Source: DATGMB01 sp035293845 (GTDB lineage Bacteria > Acidobacteriota > Terriglobia > Bryobacterales > Bryobacteraceae). Taken from it: 33,730 bases of DNA. How positions within the stretch are numbered: the stretch's first letter is position 1; each line of letters opens with the position of its first letter. The position numbers and the translations under genes are program-made. Shown here in pieces: positions 15,565 to 23,715 of the stretch. The notes under the pieces are model-generated. The model saw only the letters and a program-made list of their open reading frames with translations, did not search any database and had not been told where the DNA came from. The DNA is taken from the NCBI GenBank assembly GCA_035293845.1, contig DATGMB010000156.1, forward strand, positions 1 through 33,730. Direction: 5' to 3'.

Positions 15565-16635
15565 ATGGCGCAGACCTTTCTCATGGCCGGTGGCGGCACT
15601 GGCGGGCACATCATACCCGCTCTTGCGGTAGCGCGCGAACTGCGTAAACGCGGGCATCGCGTTTTCTTCGTCGGGACCGAGCGCGGCCTCGAAGCCAAAC
15701 TGGTGCCGGCCGAAGGATTCGAGCTGAGGAGAATCGATGTGGGCGGGCTCAACCGGGTCGGGATGGCCCAGAAGATCTCGACATTAATGAGGTTGCCGGT
15801 CGCGACTCTCGGCTGCAGGAACGACGTCCGCGCGAGCGCAGCCATCTTCTCGATGGGCGGCTACGTCGCCGGCCCGCCGGTCCTCGCCGCGCTCATCGCG
15901 CGGCGGCCGGTAGTCGTCATGGAGCCGAACGCGGTGCCGGGCTTCACCAACCGCAAGATCGCGCGGTTCGTCTCGCGCGCCCTCCTCTCCTTCCCGGAGA
16001 CGGCGGCGTTTTTCCCGCCGGGCCGCACCGAAATCACCGGCCTGCCGGTGCGCGACGAGTTCTTCGCCATTCCGCCGAAGCCGCGGGGCGATGTGCTGCG
16101 CCTGCTGATCACCGGCGGCAGCCAGGGCTCTCGCACCCTCAACGAAGCCGCGCGCCGGAGCTGGCCGCTGTTCCGCGCCGCCGGATTTCCGGTGCGCATC
16201 CTGCACCAGGCCGGAGCGGCGGGCTGCGCGGCGCTGCAGACGGAGTTCGCACAATCCGGCATCGAGGGCGAAGTGGTGCCCTTCATCACCGATATGCCGG
16301 GGGCGTTCGCGGCGGCGGACCTCATCGTCTGCCGGTCGGGCGCGGGCACGGTTTCGGAACTGGCCGCGGCCGGACGGGCATCCGTGCTGGTGCCGTTTCC
16401 TTTCGCCGCGGACGACCACCAGACGCGGAACGCGGAAGCCATGCAGCGCGGCGGCGCCGCCCGCCTGGTGCGCGACGGCGACATGAACGGCGAGCGGTTG
16501 TTCGCCGTGGTGAGCGAACTGGCGCGGACTCCGGGAGCGCTGGAAGCGATGGCGCAGGCGGCCCGCGGCTTCGCCAAACCCGGCGCGGCGGCGCGCGCGG
16601 CGGACATTTTGGAAGAAGTCGCAATTAAGGATTGA
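15565..16635 (+). CDS. murG: Lipid II synthase MurG (UDP-GlcNAc transferase)
   Basis: MurG adds GlcNAc to lipid I to form lipid II at the cytoplasmic membrane face. The 356-aa GT-B protein has the first glycine loop GGGTGGH at 9-15, 'ALAVARELRKRGH', 'FSMGGYVAGPPVLAA', 'EPNAVPGFTNR', then in the second domain 'LLITGGSQGSRTLN', 'ADLIVCRSGAGTVSELAAAG' and 'VPFPFAADDHQTRNA'. Length and motif order are normal. No SD is seen; the start follows the palindromic repeat directly. Its stop overlaps the -35 element of the promoter candidate in front of murC. Confidence 0.97.
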   Translation: MAQTFLMAGGGTGGHIIPALAVARELRKRGHRVFFVGTERGLEAKLVPAEGFELRRIDVGGLNRVGMAQKISTLMRLPVATLGCRNDVRASAAIFSMGGYVAGPPVLAALIARRPVVVMEPNAVPGFTNRKIARFVSRALLSFPETAAFFPPGRTEITGLPVRDEFFAIPPKPRGDVLRLLITGGSQGSRTLNEAARRSWPLFRAAGFPVRILHQAGAAGCAALQTEFAQSGIEGEVVPFITDMPGAFAAADLIVCRSGAGTVSELAAAGRASVLVPFPFAADDHQTRNAEAMQRGGAARLVRDGDMNGERLFAVVSELARTPGALEAMAQAARGFAKPGAAARAADILEEVAIKD

Positions 16636-16660
16636 CTATCGCGCGGTAAGTCGAAACAAT
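16632..16660 (+). promoter_or_regulatory. Candidate internal sigma70-type promoter for murC-ftsQ-ftsA-ftsZ
   Basis: TTGACT at 16632-16637, a 17-bp spacer, and AACAAT at 16655-16660 make the best -35/-10 pair seen in the window. The -35 overlaps the murG stop codon. A start near 16667 would leave a leader of only about five bases before the murC ATG at 16672, which has no SD. Confidence 0.5.
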
Positions 16661-16671
16661 ACGTTAAAGAA

Positions 16672-18054
16672 ATGTTTTTACGTCCCCAGCATCTGCATTT
16701 CGCGGGCATCGGCGGCATCGGCATGAGCGGCATTGCCGAAGTGTTGCTGAACCTGGGATTTCAGATCAGCGGGTCGGATGTGAAGCTCTCCCCGATCACG
16801 GCGCGGCTCGAAGGCATGGGCGCGCGGGTGTTCGAGGGGCACGCTGCCTCGAACGTCGCCGGCGCGCGGGCGCTGGTGGTGAGCTCGGCGGTCGATGAGC
16901 AGAATCCCGAGGTGCAGGAAGCGCGGCGGCTGCAGATTCCGGTGATCCCCCGGGGCGAGCTGCTCGCCGAGCTGATGCGGCTTAAGTACGGCATCGCGGT
17001 GGCGGGCAGCCACGGCAAGACCACCACCACCTCCATGGCCGCGACGATCCTGAATCACGCAGGGCTCGACCCTACCGTGGTGGTGGGCGGGCGCGTGGGC
17101 ACGATGGGCGGGTCCAACGCCCGCGTCGGCCACAGCGATTTCCTGGTCGTCGAATCCGACGAAAGCGATGGCTCGTTCCTCAAGCTCGCGCCGATCATCG
17201 CCATTGTGACCAATATCGACCGCGAGCACCTGGATCACTACCCCTCGCTCGATGACATCCGCGCGGCATTTATCGAGTTTGTGAACAAGGTGCCGTTTTA
17301 CGGCGCGGCCATCGTCTGCCTGGACGATCCCAACGTGCAGAGCATCCTGCCGGCCATCCGGCGGCGCACCATCACCTACGGCACGACCTCGCAGGGCGAC
17401 GTGGAAGCGACCGAGATCGGGTGCGGCCATTTCGCGAGCGACTTCCGCCTGCGCTACCGCGCGGCCGACCTGGGCCGGTTCCACCTGCGCATTCCGGGGC
17501 GGCACAACGTGCTCAACGCCATGGCGGCGGTGGCGGTCGCGATGGAACTCGAAGTCAAGCCGGATACGATCCGCGAGGCGCTGACGACGTTCAGCGGCGT
17601 GGACCGGCGCTTTCAGGTGCGCGGCAAGGAGCGCGGCGTGACCGTGGTGGACGATTACGGCCACCATCCGACGGAAATTCAGGCCACGCTCTCGAGCGCC
17701 CGCGAGTGCGGATTCCGGCGCGTCCACGTGCTGTTCCAGCCGCATCGCTTCACCCGGACGTTTCACCTGATGGATGAGTTCGCACGCGCCTTTCACCAGG
17801 CGGACAGCGTCTTTGTAATGGATATCTACGCCGCGTCGGAGCGGCCCATCGAGGGCGTAAGCGCGCAATCTCTGGTCGAGCGCCTGCGCCAGTTCGGGCA
17901 CCGCGGCGCAGAGTACGTGGGAACCATGGACCGCGGCATCGAAGCCGCGGCTGGCGCCGCGGCCGATGGCGACGTGATCGTGACGCTCGGCGCCGGTAGT
18001 GTCTCGCAGGCCGGCGACCGCATCCTGGCGCGGCTGCGGGGGGAGGCCGCCTGA
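16672..18054 (+). CDS. murC: UDP-N-acetylmuramate:L-alanine ligase MurC
   Basis: MurC adds the first stem residue, L-alanine, to UDP-MurNAc. The 460-aa protein begins with the family's glycine-rich 'HFAGIGGIGMSGIAEVL' (about 9-25), has P-loop GSHGKTTTTS at 112-121, 'VVESDESDGSFL', 'TNIDREHLDHY', 'IPGRHNVLNAMAAVAVA', 'VVDDYGHHPTEIQATL' and 'LFQPHRFTRT'. Everything expected is present. Only one base separates its stop from the ftsQ ATG. The murB gene that often follows murC is missing. It may be transcribed both from upstream and from its own promoter at 16632-16660. Confidence 0.97.
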   Translation: MFLRPQHLHFAGIGGIGMSGIAEVLLNLGFQISGSDVKLSPITARLEGMGARVFEGHAASNVAGARALVVSSAVDEQNPEVQEARRLQIPVIPRGELLAELMRLKYGIAVAGSHGKTTTTSMAATILNHAGLDPTVVVGGRVGTMGGSNARVGHSDFLVVESDESDGSFLKLAPIIAIVTNIDREHLDHYPSLDDIRAAFIEFVNKVPFYGAAIVCLDDPNVQSILPAIRRRTITYGTTSQGDVEATEIGCGHFASDFRLRYRAADLGRFHLRIPGRHNVLNAMAAVAVAMELEVKPDTIREALTTFSGVDRRFQVRGKERGVTVVDDYGHHPTEIQATLSSARECGFRRVHVLFQPHRFTRTFHLMDEFARAFHQADSVFVMDIYAASERPIEGVSAQSLVERLRQFGHRGAEYVGTMDRGIEAAAGAAADGDVIVTLGAGSVSQAGDRILARLRGEAA

Positions 18055-18055
18055 G

Positions 18056-18838
18056 ATGGCCCGCGACACCAAAAAGATGAAGCCGGTGAAGGCCGGCAAA
18101 GGCCGGAGCTGGCGCACTGCCGCGGCCATCGCCGCCGCGGGCGTGCTGTTCGTCTCTACGGCCGTGGCCGCGCTGCGCGTCCGGCGGTATGCGATGACCG
18201 ATCCGCAGTTCCGGCTCTCGCCCAGCCGCGCCGGCGCCCTGACCTTCGACGGTCTGCGATACACGGCTCGCTGGAAGGTGCAGCGCGTCTTCGCGGGCGA
18301 TTTCGGCCGCAGCATCTTCGCCGTGCCGGTCGAGGAGCGCCGGCGCCGCTTGCTGGCCATCGACTGGGTCGAGGACGCCACCGTCAGCCGCGTCTGGCCG
18401 GACCGGCTGGCCGTGCACATTCGGGAGCGCCAGCCGGTCGCATTCGTGTTTTTCCGCTCCGGCGTGCTGCTCATCGACGGCCACGGCGTGCTGCTCGATC
18501 CGCCGGCGCGGGCACAGTTCACGTTTCCGGTGTTGAGCGGCGTGCGCGAGGATGAAAGCGAAGCCCAACGCGAGATGCGCGTGCGCAAGCTGCTGCAGGT
18601 CGAGCAGGAGCTCGGGCCGGCGGCCGGCGATCTCTCCGAGGTGAACGCGTCCGATCCTGAAAACATCCACATCGTGGCGCAGGTCGATCAGCGCGCGCTG
18701 GAGCTCATCCTGGGCGATGCCAACTTCGGCCAGCGGTACCGGAATTTCCTGAGCCATTACCCGGAGATCCGCCGCCGCTCGCCCGAGGTGAAGACGTTCG
18801 ATCTCCGCCTGGAGGACAGGATCACGGGCAAGGAGTAA
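18056..18838 (+). CDS. ftsQ: Cell division protein FtsQ
   Basis: FtsQ is a bitopic divisome protein whose periplasmic POTRA domain recruits FtsB/FtsL. The 260-aa product has a basic cytoplasmic N-terminus, one transmembrane helix at about 20-41, then a POTRA-like region ('LTFDGLRYTARWKVQRVFAGDFGRS', cut here to its first part; then 'WVEDATVSRVWPDRLAVHIRE' in shortened form ending 'RQPVAFVFF') and the FtsQ/DivIB domain with 'LLIDGHGVLLD' and 'FPVLSGV'. ATG at 18056 is chosen because an upstream in-frame start at 17999 lies inside murC and would lack support. A long imperfect hairpin separates it from ftsA. Confidence 0.92.
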   Translation: MARDTKKMKPVKAGKGRSWRTAAAIAAAGVLFVSTAVAALRVRRYAMTDPQFRLSPSRAGALTFDGLRYTARWKVQRVFAGDFGRSIFAVPVEERRRRLLAIDWVEDATVSRVWPDRLAVHIRERQPVAFVFFRSGVLLIDGHGVLLDPPARAQFTFPVLSGVREDESEAQREMRVRKLLQVEQELGPAAGDLSEVNASDPENIHIVAQVDQRALELILGDANFGQRYRNFLSHYPEIRRRSPEVKTFDLRLEDRITGKE

Positions 18839-18849
18839 ACGTGTTTTTC

Positions 18850-18940
18850 ACCGCGGAGACACAGAGAGCGCAGAGGCTACGCAGAGGAAATCTCCATGGT
18901 TTTCTCTGCGTAATCTCCGTGTCCTCTGCGCCTCTGCGGT
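18850..18940. repeat. Large imperfect hairpin repeat between ftsQ and ftsA
   Basis: Arms of about 40 bases at 18850-18890 and 18901-18940 flank a 10-base centre. They agree at 28 of the first 37 positions, and all nine differences are transitions. The units 'GAGACACAGAGAG' and 'CTCTGCGCCTCTGCGG' resemble a dispersed intergenic repeat I recall from other phyla. It fills the gap, leaving AGAAGGGGG just before the ftsA ATG. Confidence 0.88.
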
Positions 18941-18953
18941 TTAGAAGGGGGCC

Positions 18954-20150
18954 ATGTCAGTAAAACCAATCTACGGGGTGGGACTGGACGCCGGGAGCCG
19001 GCGCACCCGCATGGTGATTTGCGCGCTCGAAAACGGGCGTATGCGGCTGCTGGGCTGCGGCGCGGTGCCGTCCGCGGGCTGGCTCAAGGGACGCATCGCG
19101 GACCCGGGCGCGGTGGCCGATTCCATCCGCGCCGCGCTGCGCGAAGCGGAGGCCGCGGCGGGGGTGTCCGCCGAGGCGGCGGTGGTCGGCGTGGGCGGAC
19201 CCACGGTGCGCGGAGCCAACGCCCGCGGTGTCATCGAGCTGAACCATGTACGCGCTATCGACCAGCGCGATGTCAACCGCGTCGTGGACCGCGCCACCCA
19301 CGTCGTCCTGCAGGAGGACCGCATGGTTCTGCAGGCGTTCCCCCAGGATTTCGTGGTGGACGATCACCCCGGCCACCGCGATCCGCGCAAAATGCTGGCC
19401 TCGCGATTGGAAATCAACGTCCACCTGGTGACCGCCTCCGTGCAGGAGCACACCACGCTCGTAGGCGCGGTGAACGAGGCGCATCTGCTGGTCGAGGAAA
19501 CGGTGTTCGAGGCACTCGCCTCCTGTTACGCCTGCGTGCTGCCGGAGGACCGGCGCGAGGGGATCGCGGTGGTGGACATCGGCGCCCAGTCGACCGAGCT
19601 CGTGGTGTATTACGGCGACGCCATGTACCTGGCCTCGGCGATCCGCGTCTGCGGCGACCATTTCACGCGCGATCTGGCCCAGGCCCTGTGCATCACCTAT
19701 GAGGACGCCGAGCTGCTCAAAATCGAGTTCGGCGGCGCCGCGACCGACGCGTCTCAGGAAAACGTCGTAGTCGAGATTCCCACGCCGGATCACCGCGCGC
19801 GGCAGGCGCCGCGCCGATTTTTAAACCAGGTGCTCGAAGCGCGCGCGGTCGAGCTGTTCAAGCATGTGCGGAATGACCTGGCCCGCGTCGGCATGGACCG
19901 CTGCCTGATGGGCGGCGTCTTCCTGGCGGGCGGCGGCGCGCGCCTGCCCGATCTCTGCGACGTGGCCGAGCGCGAGCTGCAGTGCCAGGCGCGCTATGGC
20001 ATCGCCATCGGCATCCGGGACTGGCCGGAGGACATGGAGGACCCCGAGTGGAGCGCCGCCGCCGGGCTCGCCATGTACTCGGCCAAGTTGAAAGCGCAAG
20101 TGGAGCGCCAGCAGGAAGCGGCCGGCTGGCTGGGGAAGATTCTGAAATAG
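18954..20150 (+). CDS. ftsA: Cell division protein FtsA
   Basis: FtsA is the actin-like protein that tethers FtsZ filaments to the inner membrane and signals to the septal synthase. In 398 aa: first phosphate loop 'GVGLDAGSRRTRMVICA', the 1C-domain region with 'VGVGGPTVRG', 'GIAVVDIGAQSTELVVY' as the second phosphate loop, 'CGDHFTRDLAQAL', and 'GVFLAGGGARLPDL' as the adenosine motif. The C-terminal amphipathic stretch 'QQEAAGWLGKILK' fits the membrane-targeting helix. The N-terminus is slightly divergent, but motif order and position before ftsZ settle the call. AGAAGGGGG at 18942-18950 serves as the SD for the ATG at 18954. Confidence 0.95.
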   Translation: MSVKPIYGVGLDAGSRRTRMVICALENGRMRLLGCGAVPSAGWLKGRIADPGAVADSIRAALREAEAAAGVSAEAAVVGVGGPTVRGANARGVIELNHVRAIDQRDVNRVVDRATHVVLQEDRMVLQAFPQDFVVDDHPGHRDPRKMLASRLEINVHLVTASVQEHTTLVGAVNEAHLLVEETVFEALASCYACVLPEDRREGIAVVDIGAQSTELVVYYGDAMYLASAIRVCGDHFTRDLAQALCITYEDAELLKIEFGGAATDASQENVVVEIPTPDHRARQAPRRFLNQVLEARAVELFKHVRNDLARVGMDRCLMGGVFLAGGGARLPDLCDVAERELQCQARYGIAIGIRDWPEDMEDPEWSAAAGLAMYSAKLKAQVERQQEAAGWLGKILK

Positions 20151-20163
20151 AGGGAGCTTCGCG

Positions 20164-21390
20164 ATGGACGAGCTGAAATACGAACTGGAAGAAGAGGCGC
20201 GCTGCGGAACGCGCATCAAAGTCATTGGCGTGGGGGGCGGCGGGTGCAATGCCGTGGCCCGCATGGTGCAGGAGGGCATGGAGGGCGTCGAATTCTATGC
20301 CATGAACACGGATAAGCAGGCGCTTGCCGCCTGCCCCGTCACACAGAAATTGCAGCTTGGCCCCAAGGTGACGAACGGCCTCGGCGCCGGCTCCAATCCC
20401 GAAACCGGCCGCCAGGCCGCGCTGGAAAACACCGACGCCGTGGTCGAATTGCTGCAGGGCGCCGACATGGTCTTCGTCATCGCCGGGCTCGGGGGCGGCA
20501 CCGGGACCGGCGCGGCACCCGTGATCGCGTCTCTCGCCAAGGAACTGGATGCCCTCACGATCGCGGTGGTCACCAAGCCGTTCAGCTTCGAAGGCCCGCA
20601 GCGCATGCGGCTGGCCGAGGACGGCATCGCGCGCCTGGCCTCTACCGTGGATGCGGTGATCTCCATGCCGAATGACCGGCTGCTCAAACTGGTCCCGCGC
20701 GGCACCAGCTTTTTCCAGGCCTTCCAGGTCGCCGACGATCTGATGCGCCAGGTGGTGCAGAGCATCAGCGATATCATCGTCACGCCCGGCCTCATCAACC
20801 GCGATTTCTCCGATATCAAGGCCACCATGTCCGGCATGGGCTATGCCATGATGGGCACGGCCACCGCGCGCGGCGAAAACGCCGTGGTCGAAGCGGCGCG
20901 CCAGGCGATCTCCTGCCCGCTGCTCGAAGAGACGCCGATCACCGGCTCGCGCGGCATCCTGATCAACATCACCGGTTCTTCCGGCAGCCTGGGCCTGCAC
21001 GAGGTGCACGAGGCCTGCTCGATCATTCGCGCCGCCGCCGAATGCGACGATGTCCACATCAATTTCGGCGTGATCCAGAACGAAACCATGGGTGACGCGG
21101 TGAAGCTCACGGTCATCGCCACCGGTTTCCGCCCGGAAACTCAGCAACGGAGCGACGGCTACAGCAACGGGATTCACACCAACGGCCACGCCAACGGAGT
21201 CACGCCGGTCATTCGTCTTCAGGCGCCGCCCGAGCCGGTGCCCGAGCCCGTTTCGATCGCGGAACCTGTGGCCGAGCCGGAACCCGAACCCGAACCGGAA
21301 CAGGAGCTCATCGCGGAAGCCGAGCCCATGCTCGATCTGGATGACCTCGATACGCCGGCCTATCTGCGGCAGGGCCGGCTGCTGAACTGA
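20164..21390 (+). CDS. ftsZ: Cell division GTPase FtsZ
   Basis: FtsZ is the tubulin homologue forming the Z ring. The 408-aa protein has 'IKVIGVGGGGCNAVARM' (about 18-34), 'NTDKQAL', the tubulin signature GGGTGTG at 110-116, 'TKPFSFEG', and the catalytic T7 loop N212-R-D-F-S-D217. The globular core ends near 'LTVIATGF' (about residue 320). A flexible linker follows with repeated xNG units ('SNGIHTNGHANG') and then Pro-Glu repeats, ending in the conserved C-terminal peptide 'DTPAYLRQGRLLN' that binds FtsA. AGGGAG at 20151-20156 precedes the ATG. It ends the cluster and faces murI with a five-base gap. Confidence 0.98.
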   Translation: MDELKYELEEEARCGTRIKVIGVGGGGCNAVARMVQEGMEGVEFYAMNTDKQALAACPVTQKLQLGPKVTNGLGAGSNPETGRQAALENTDAVVELLQGADMVFVIAGLGGGTGTGAAPVIASLAKELDALTIAVVTKPFSFEGPQRMRLAEDGIARLASTVDAVISMPNDRLLKLVPRGTSFFQAFQVADDLMRQVVQSISDIIVTPGLINRDFSDIKATMSGMGYAMMGTATARGENAVVEAARQAISCPLLEETPITGSRGILINITGSSGSLGLHEVHEACSIIRAAAECDDVHINFGVIQNETMGDAVKLTVIATGFRPETQQRSDGYSNGIHTNGHANGVTPVIRLQAPPEPVPEPVSIAEPVAEPEPEPEPEQELIAEAEPMLDLDDLDTPAYLRQGRLLN

Positions 21391-21395
21391 ACGGC

Positions 21396-22199
21396 CTACG
21401 CCGCTGTCGCCAGTTCCGTCACGTCGAGCGCGGTGATTTCGCCCTCGACCCCGCCGATCACCCGCGCCGTGTGCGCGAATGCCGCGGGATCTCCGGTCAC
21501 CAGGTGCCGCACCCGGCCGGAACCCGCGCCATCCGCGCGCAGCGCCGCTCCGACGGTTTCCGCCGTCACTTCCGCGCTATCCACCAGCGCTACGCCGTCG
21601 CCGACCGCACGGCGCAGCGTTTCGCGCAGCAGCGGGTAGTGCGTGCAGCCGAGCACCAGCGTATCGATCTCCGGCCTCGGCTCCAGGTAATGCCGCGCCA
21701 GCAGCTCCGCTTCCGGCGAATCGGCCAGGCCTTCTTCCACCGCGTGCACCAGCATGGGGCAGGCCTGCGCCCAGGTCCGGCAGCCGCGTGCTTCGAGGCG
21801 CCGCTGGTAGGCGCCGCTCGCGATCGTCGCGCGCGTCCCGATCACGCCGACGTGGCCCGTGCGGGTCGCCCGCGTCGCCGCTTCCACGCCCGGCTCGATC
21901 ACGCCCCAGATCGGGATCGGGCAATCCGCCGCCAGCTCCGGCAGCGCCACCGCGGACGCCGTGTTGCAGGCGATCACGATCGCCTCCGCGCCGCATTTCC
22001 ATAGATAATCCACGATCTGGCGGCTGAAATCCCAGACCATCTCGGGCGGCTTGCGCCCGTAGGGCACGCGCGCCGTGTCCCCCAGGTACAGGAAATCGCG
22101 ATGCGGCAGGCGGCGGCGCAGCGCCTGGAGAACGGTGAGCCCGCCCACCCCGGAATCGAAGACGCCAATCGGGCGGTGGAGCGTGGAATGCGAGGTCAT
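21396..22199 (-). CDS. murI: Glutamate racemase MurI
   Basis: MurI interconverts L- and D-glutamate and supplies MurD with D-Glu. The 267-aa product has all family marks: 'GVFDSGVGGLTVL' with D15, 'YLGDTARVPYG', the catalytic C78 in 'ACNTAS', and C185 and H187 in 'LGCTHYP'. The ATG at 22199 is chosen because 'HRPIGVFDSGVGG' is the normal N-terminus and the length is then typical. The frame stays open to 22367, but that would run into purS. It is convergent with ftsZ, with five bases between stops, and divergent from purS. Its placement beside the cluster but on the opposite strand is notable. Confidence 0.96.
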   Translation of the reverse strand: MTSHSTLHRPIGVFDSGVGGLTVLQALRRRLPHRDFLYLGDTARVPYGRKPPEMVWDFSRQIVDYLWKCGAEAIVIACNTASAVALPELAADCPIPIWGVIEPGVEAATRATRTGHVGVIGTRATIASGAYQRRLEARGCRTWAQACPMLVHAVEEGLADSPEAELLARHYLEPRPEIDTLVLGCTHYPLLRETLRRAVGDGVALVDSAEVTAETVGAALRADGAGSGRVRHLVTGDPAAFAHTARVIGGVEGEITALDVTELATAA

Positions 22200-22233
22200 C
22201 GCGTTGTAAACAGCACGTTCAGGGCCGTTCGCG

Positions 22234-22242
22234 TGCGATAAT
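22234..22242 (+). promoter_or_regulatory. Extended -10 promoter candidate for purS
   Basis: TGC-GATAAT at 22234-22242 matches an extended -10 (TGn plus a hexamer one mismatch from TATAAT). A start near 22249 leaves about five leader bases before the ATG at 22254, which has no SD. A convincing -35 is not visible. Confidence 0.5.
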
Positions 22243-22253
22243 CGTTTTTTCCC

Positions 22254-22499
22254 ATGAAAGCTCGTGTTTTCGTTTCGTTGAAGTCCACCGTGCTGGACCC
22301 GCAGGGTCAGACGGTGTGTTCGGCGCTCCACACTCTCGGCTACCCCGCCATCGCGGACGTCCGCCAAGGCAAGTTCTTCGATATTTCAATCGCCGACGGC
22401 GTGACCGCTGCCCAGGCCCGCAAGGATGTCGAGACCATCGCGCATGACGTGCTGGCGAATCCGGTCATTGAGGAGTACCGCGTCGAAATTCTCGAATGA
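22254..22499 (+). CDS. purS: Phosphoribosylformylglycinamidine synthase subunit PurS
   Basis: PurS is the small bridging subunit of the three-part PurSQL enzyme, which converts FGAR to FGAM in purine synthesis; it helps channel ammonia from PurQ to PurL. The 81-aa product matches the family: 'KARVFVSLKSTVLDPQG' at the N-terminus, 'ALHTLGYPAIADVRQGKFF', and 'ANPVIEEYRVEI' at the end. In many bacteria purS is followed by purQ and purL; neither is here, and its last 35 bases overlap the end of the convergent MFS gene. The start codon has no SD but a good -10 element just upstream. Confidence 0.95.
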   Translation: MKARVFVSLKSTVLDPQGQTVCSALHTLGYPAIADVRQGKFFDISIADGVTAAQARKDVETIAHDVLANPVIEEYRVEILE

Positions 22500-23715
22500 G
22501 AGCGCCGTGCCGGCCCTGTGCCTGCGCTGCCAGGAGCAGCCCGCCCGCGATCACGTACACCAGGGCCGCCGCCGCAATCGCGAACCCCAGGCTCGACTGC
22601 TCCGCTACGAACCCGATCGCCACCGGCGCCACACCCCCGCCGCCCAGCCAGCCCACCATGTTCATGAACCCGGCCGCCGTGCCGCGCGCCTCCGGGTCTA
22701 TCGAATCGAATAGCGACGCGAAGATGTTTGCGTCGTAAATCCCCTTGAACAGCCCCCACGCCGTCAGCGCCACTACCAGCCACGCCGCGGACGAGGTCAT
22801 CCCGCACAGCACCACGAACGGAGCGCCGCCGAAGACCCCGATCGCCTGCACCACGATTCGTCCGCCGGCCGTCCGCTGCCGCAGTGCGTCCGCGAGCCAC
22901 CCGCCCAGCGCCGAGCCAGCCAGGCTGGCAAGCTGTACGTAAAGCGTCGCGGTGAGCCCGGCCGCCGCCAGGCTGAGGTGGAACTTATCGTAAAGGAATT
23001 TGGGCATCCAGGAGAGCAGCACCACTGCCACGAAGTTGGCGCAGACGAATGCGCCCATCAGCAGCAGCGCCGTCGGGTTGAACCGCAACATCGCCAGAAA
23101 CCGGCCGAGCGGCATCCGTTCGCCGCTGCCGGCGTCATCCTCCGCCGCCCCGCGCTTCGGCTCGATCAGCAGCCGCCCGAGCACCGCTCCCAGCGCCACT
23201 CCCAGCCCACCGAAAACCACGAACGACCATCGCCATCCGTACGTCTGCCCGATCCATCCCGCGAAAAACCCGCCCGCGATGGTCCCCGCGTACACGCTCG
23301 TCTGGTGAAATCCCAACGCGCGCGACCGCGTGCGGCGGCCGTGATAATCGCTGAGCAGCGAAACCGAGGCAGGGAAGTAGAACGTCTCGCCCAGCCCCTC
23401 CGCCGCGCGAAAGAACAGCAGGCTGCCGAAGCTGCGGCAGAGCGCCGTCGCCATGCAGATCACGCTCCACGCGTGCAGCCCGCCGAGGATCGCGGATTTC
23501 CGCCGTACGCGGTCGACGATCCACCCGGCCAACGGCGCGCCCAATCCGTAGACCCAGGCAAACGACGACGCCAACAGCCCCAGTCCGACCGGCGAAAGCC
23601 GCAGCTCCTTTTCGAGCAGCGGGAACACCGAGAAGACCGCCTGCCGGTCCGCGTAGTTGAAGAACGCGATCCACCACAGCATCCCGACCGCATACCATTT
23701 GTACCGCGGGCTCAT
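22465..23715 (-). CDS. MFS transporter, anion:cation symporter (ACS) type
   Basis: A 416-aa major facilitator protein with about 12 membrane segments. 'FFNYADRQAVFSVFP' at about 18-32 is typical of the ACS family (hexuronate, galactonate and similar organic anion importers), followed by 'GWIVDRVRRKSAILGG' as the MFS A-like loop and 'FYFPASVSLLSDYHGRRTRS' after helix 4. Substrate is inferred to be an organic acid such as a sugar acid; the sequence does not fix which. Its ATG overlaps the aldolase stop by one base (TGATG), so the two are translationally coupled. The 3' end overlaps purS by 35 bases on the opposite strand. Confidence 0.88.
   Translation of the reverse strand: MSPRYKWYAVGMLWWIAFFNYADRQAVFSVFPLLEKELRLSPVGLGLLASSFAWVYGLGAPLAGWIVDRVRRKSAILGGLHAWSVICMATALCRSFGSLLFFRAAEGLGETFYFPASVSLLSDYHGRRTRSRALGFHQTSVYAGTIAGGFFAGWIGQTYGWRWSFVVFGGLGVALGAVLGRLLIEPKRGAAEDDAGSGERMPLGRFLAMLRFNPTALLLMGAFVCANFVAVVLLSWMPKFLYDKFHLSLAAAGLTATLYVQLASLAGSALGGWLADALRQRTAGGRIVVQAIGVFGGAPFVVLCGMTSSAAWLVVALTAWGLFKGIYDANIFASLFDSIDPEARGTAAGFMNMVGWLGGGGVAPVAIGFVAEQSSLGFAIAAAALVYVIAGGLLLAAQAQGRHGALIREFRRGTPQ

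Noticed and set aside
16678..18672. 664-codon open frame antisense to murC and ftsQ
   Set aside because: It is a GC-rich shadow: composition is His/Arg/Ala-rich, no family motif appears, and the plus strand holds intact murC and ftsQ.
22200..22367. Longer MurI start (22367)
   Set aside because: It would overlap purS on the opposite strand and add 56 residues not found in the family.
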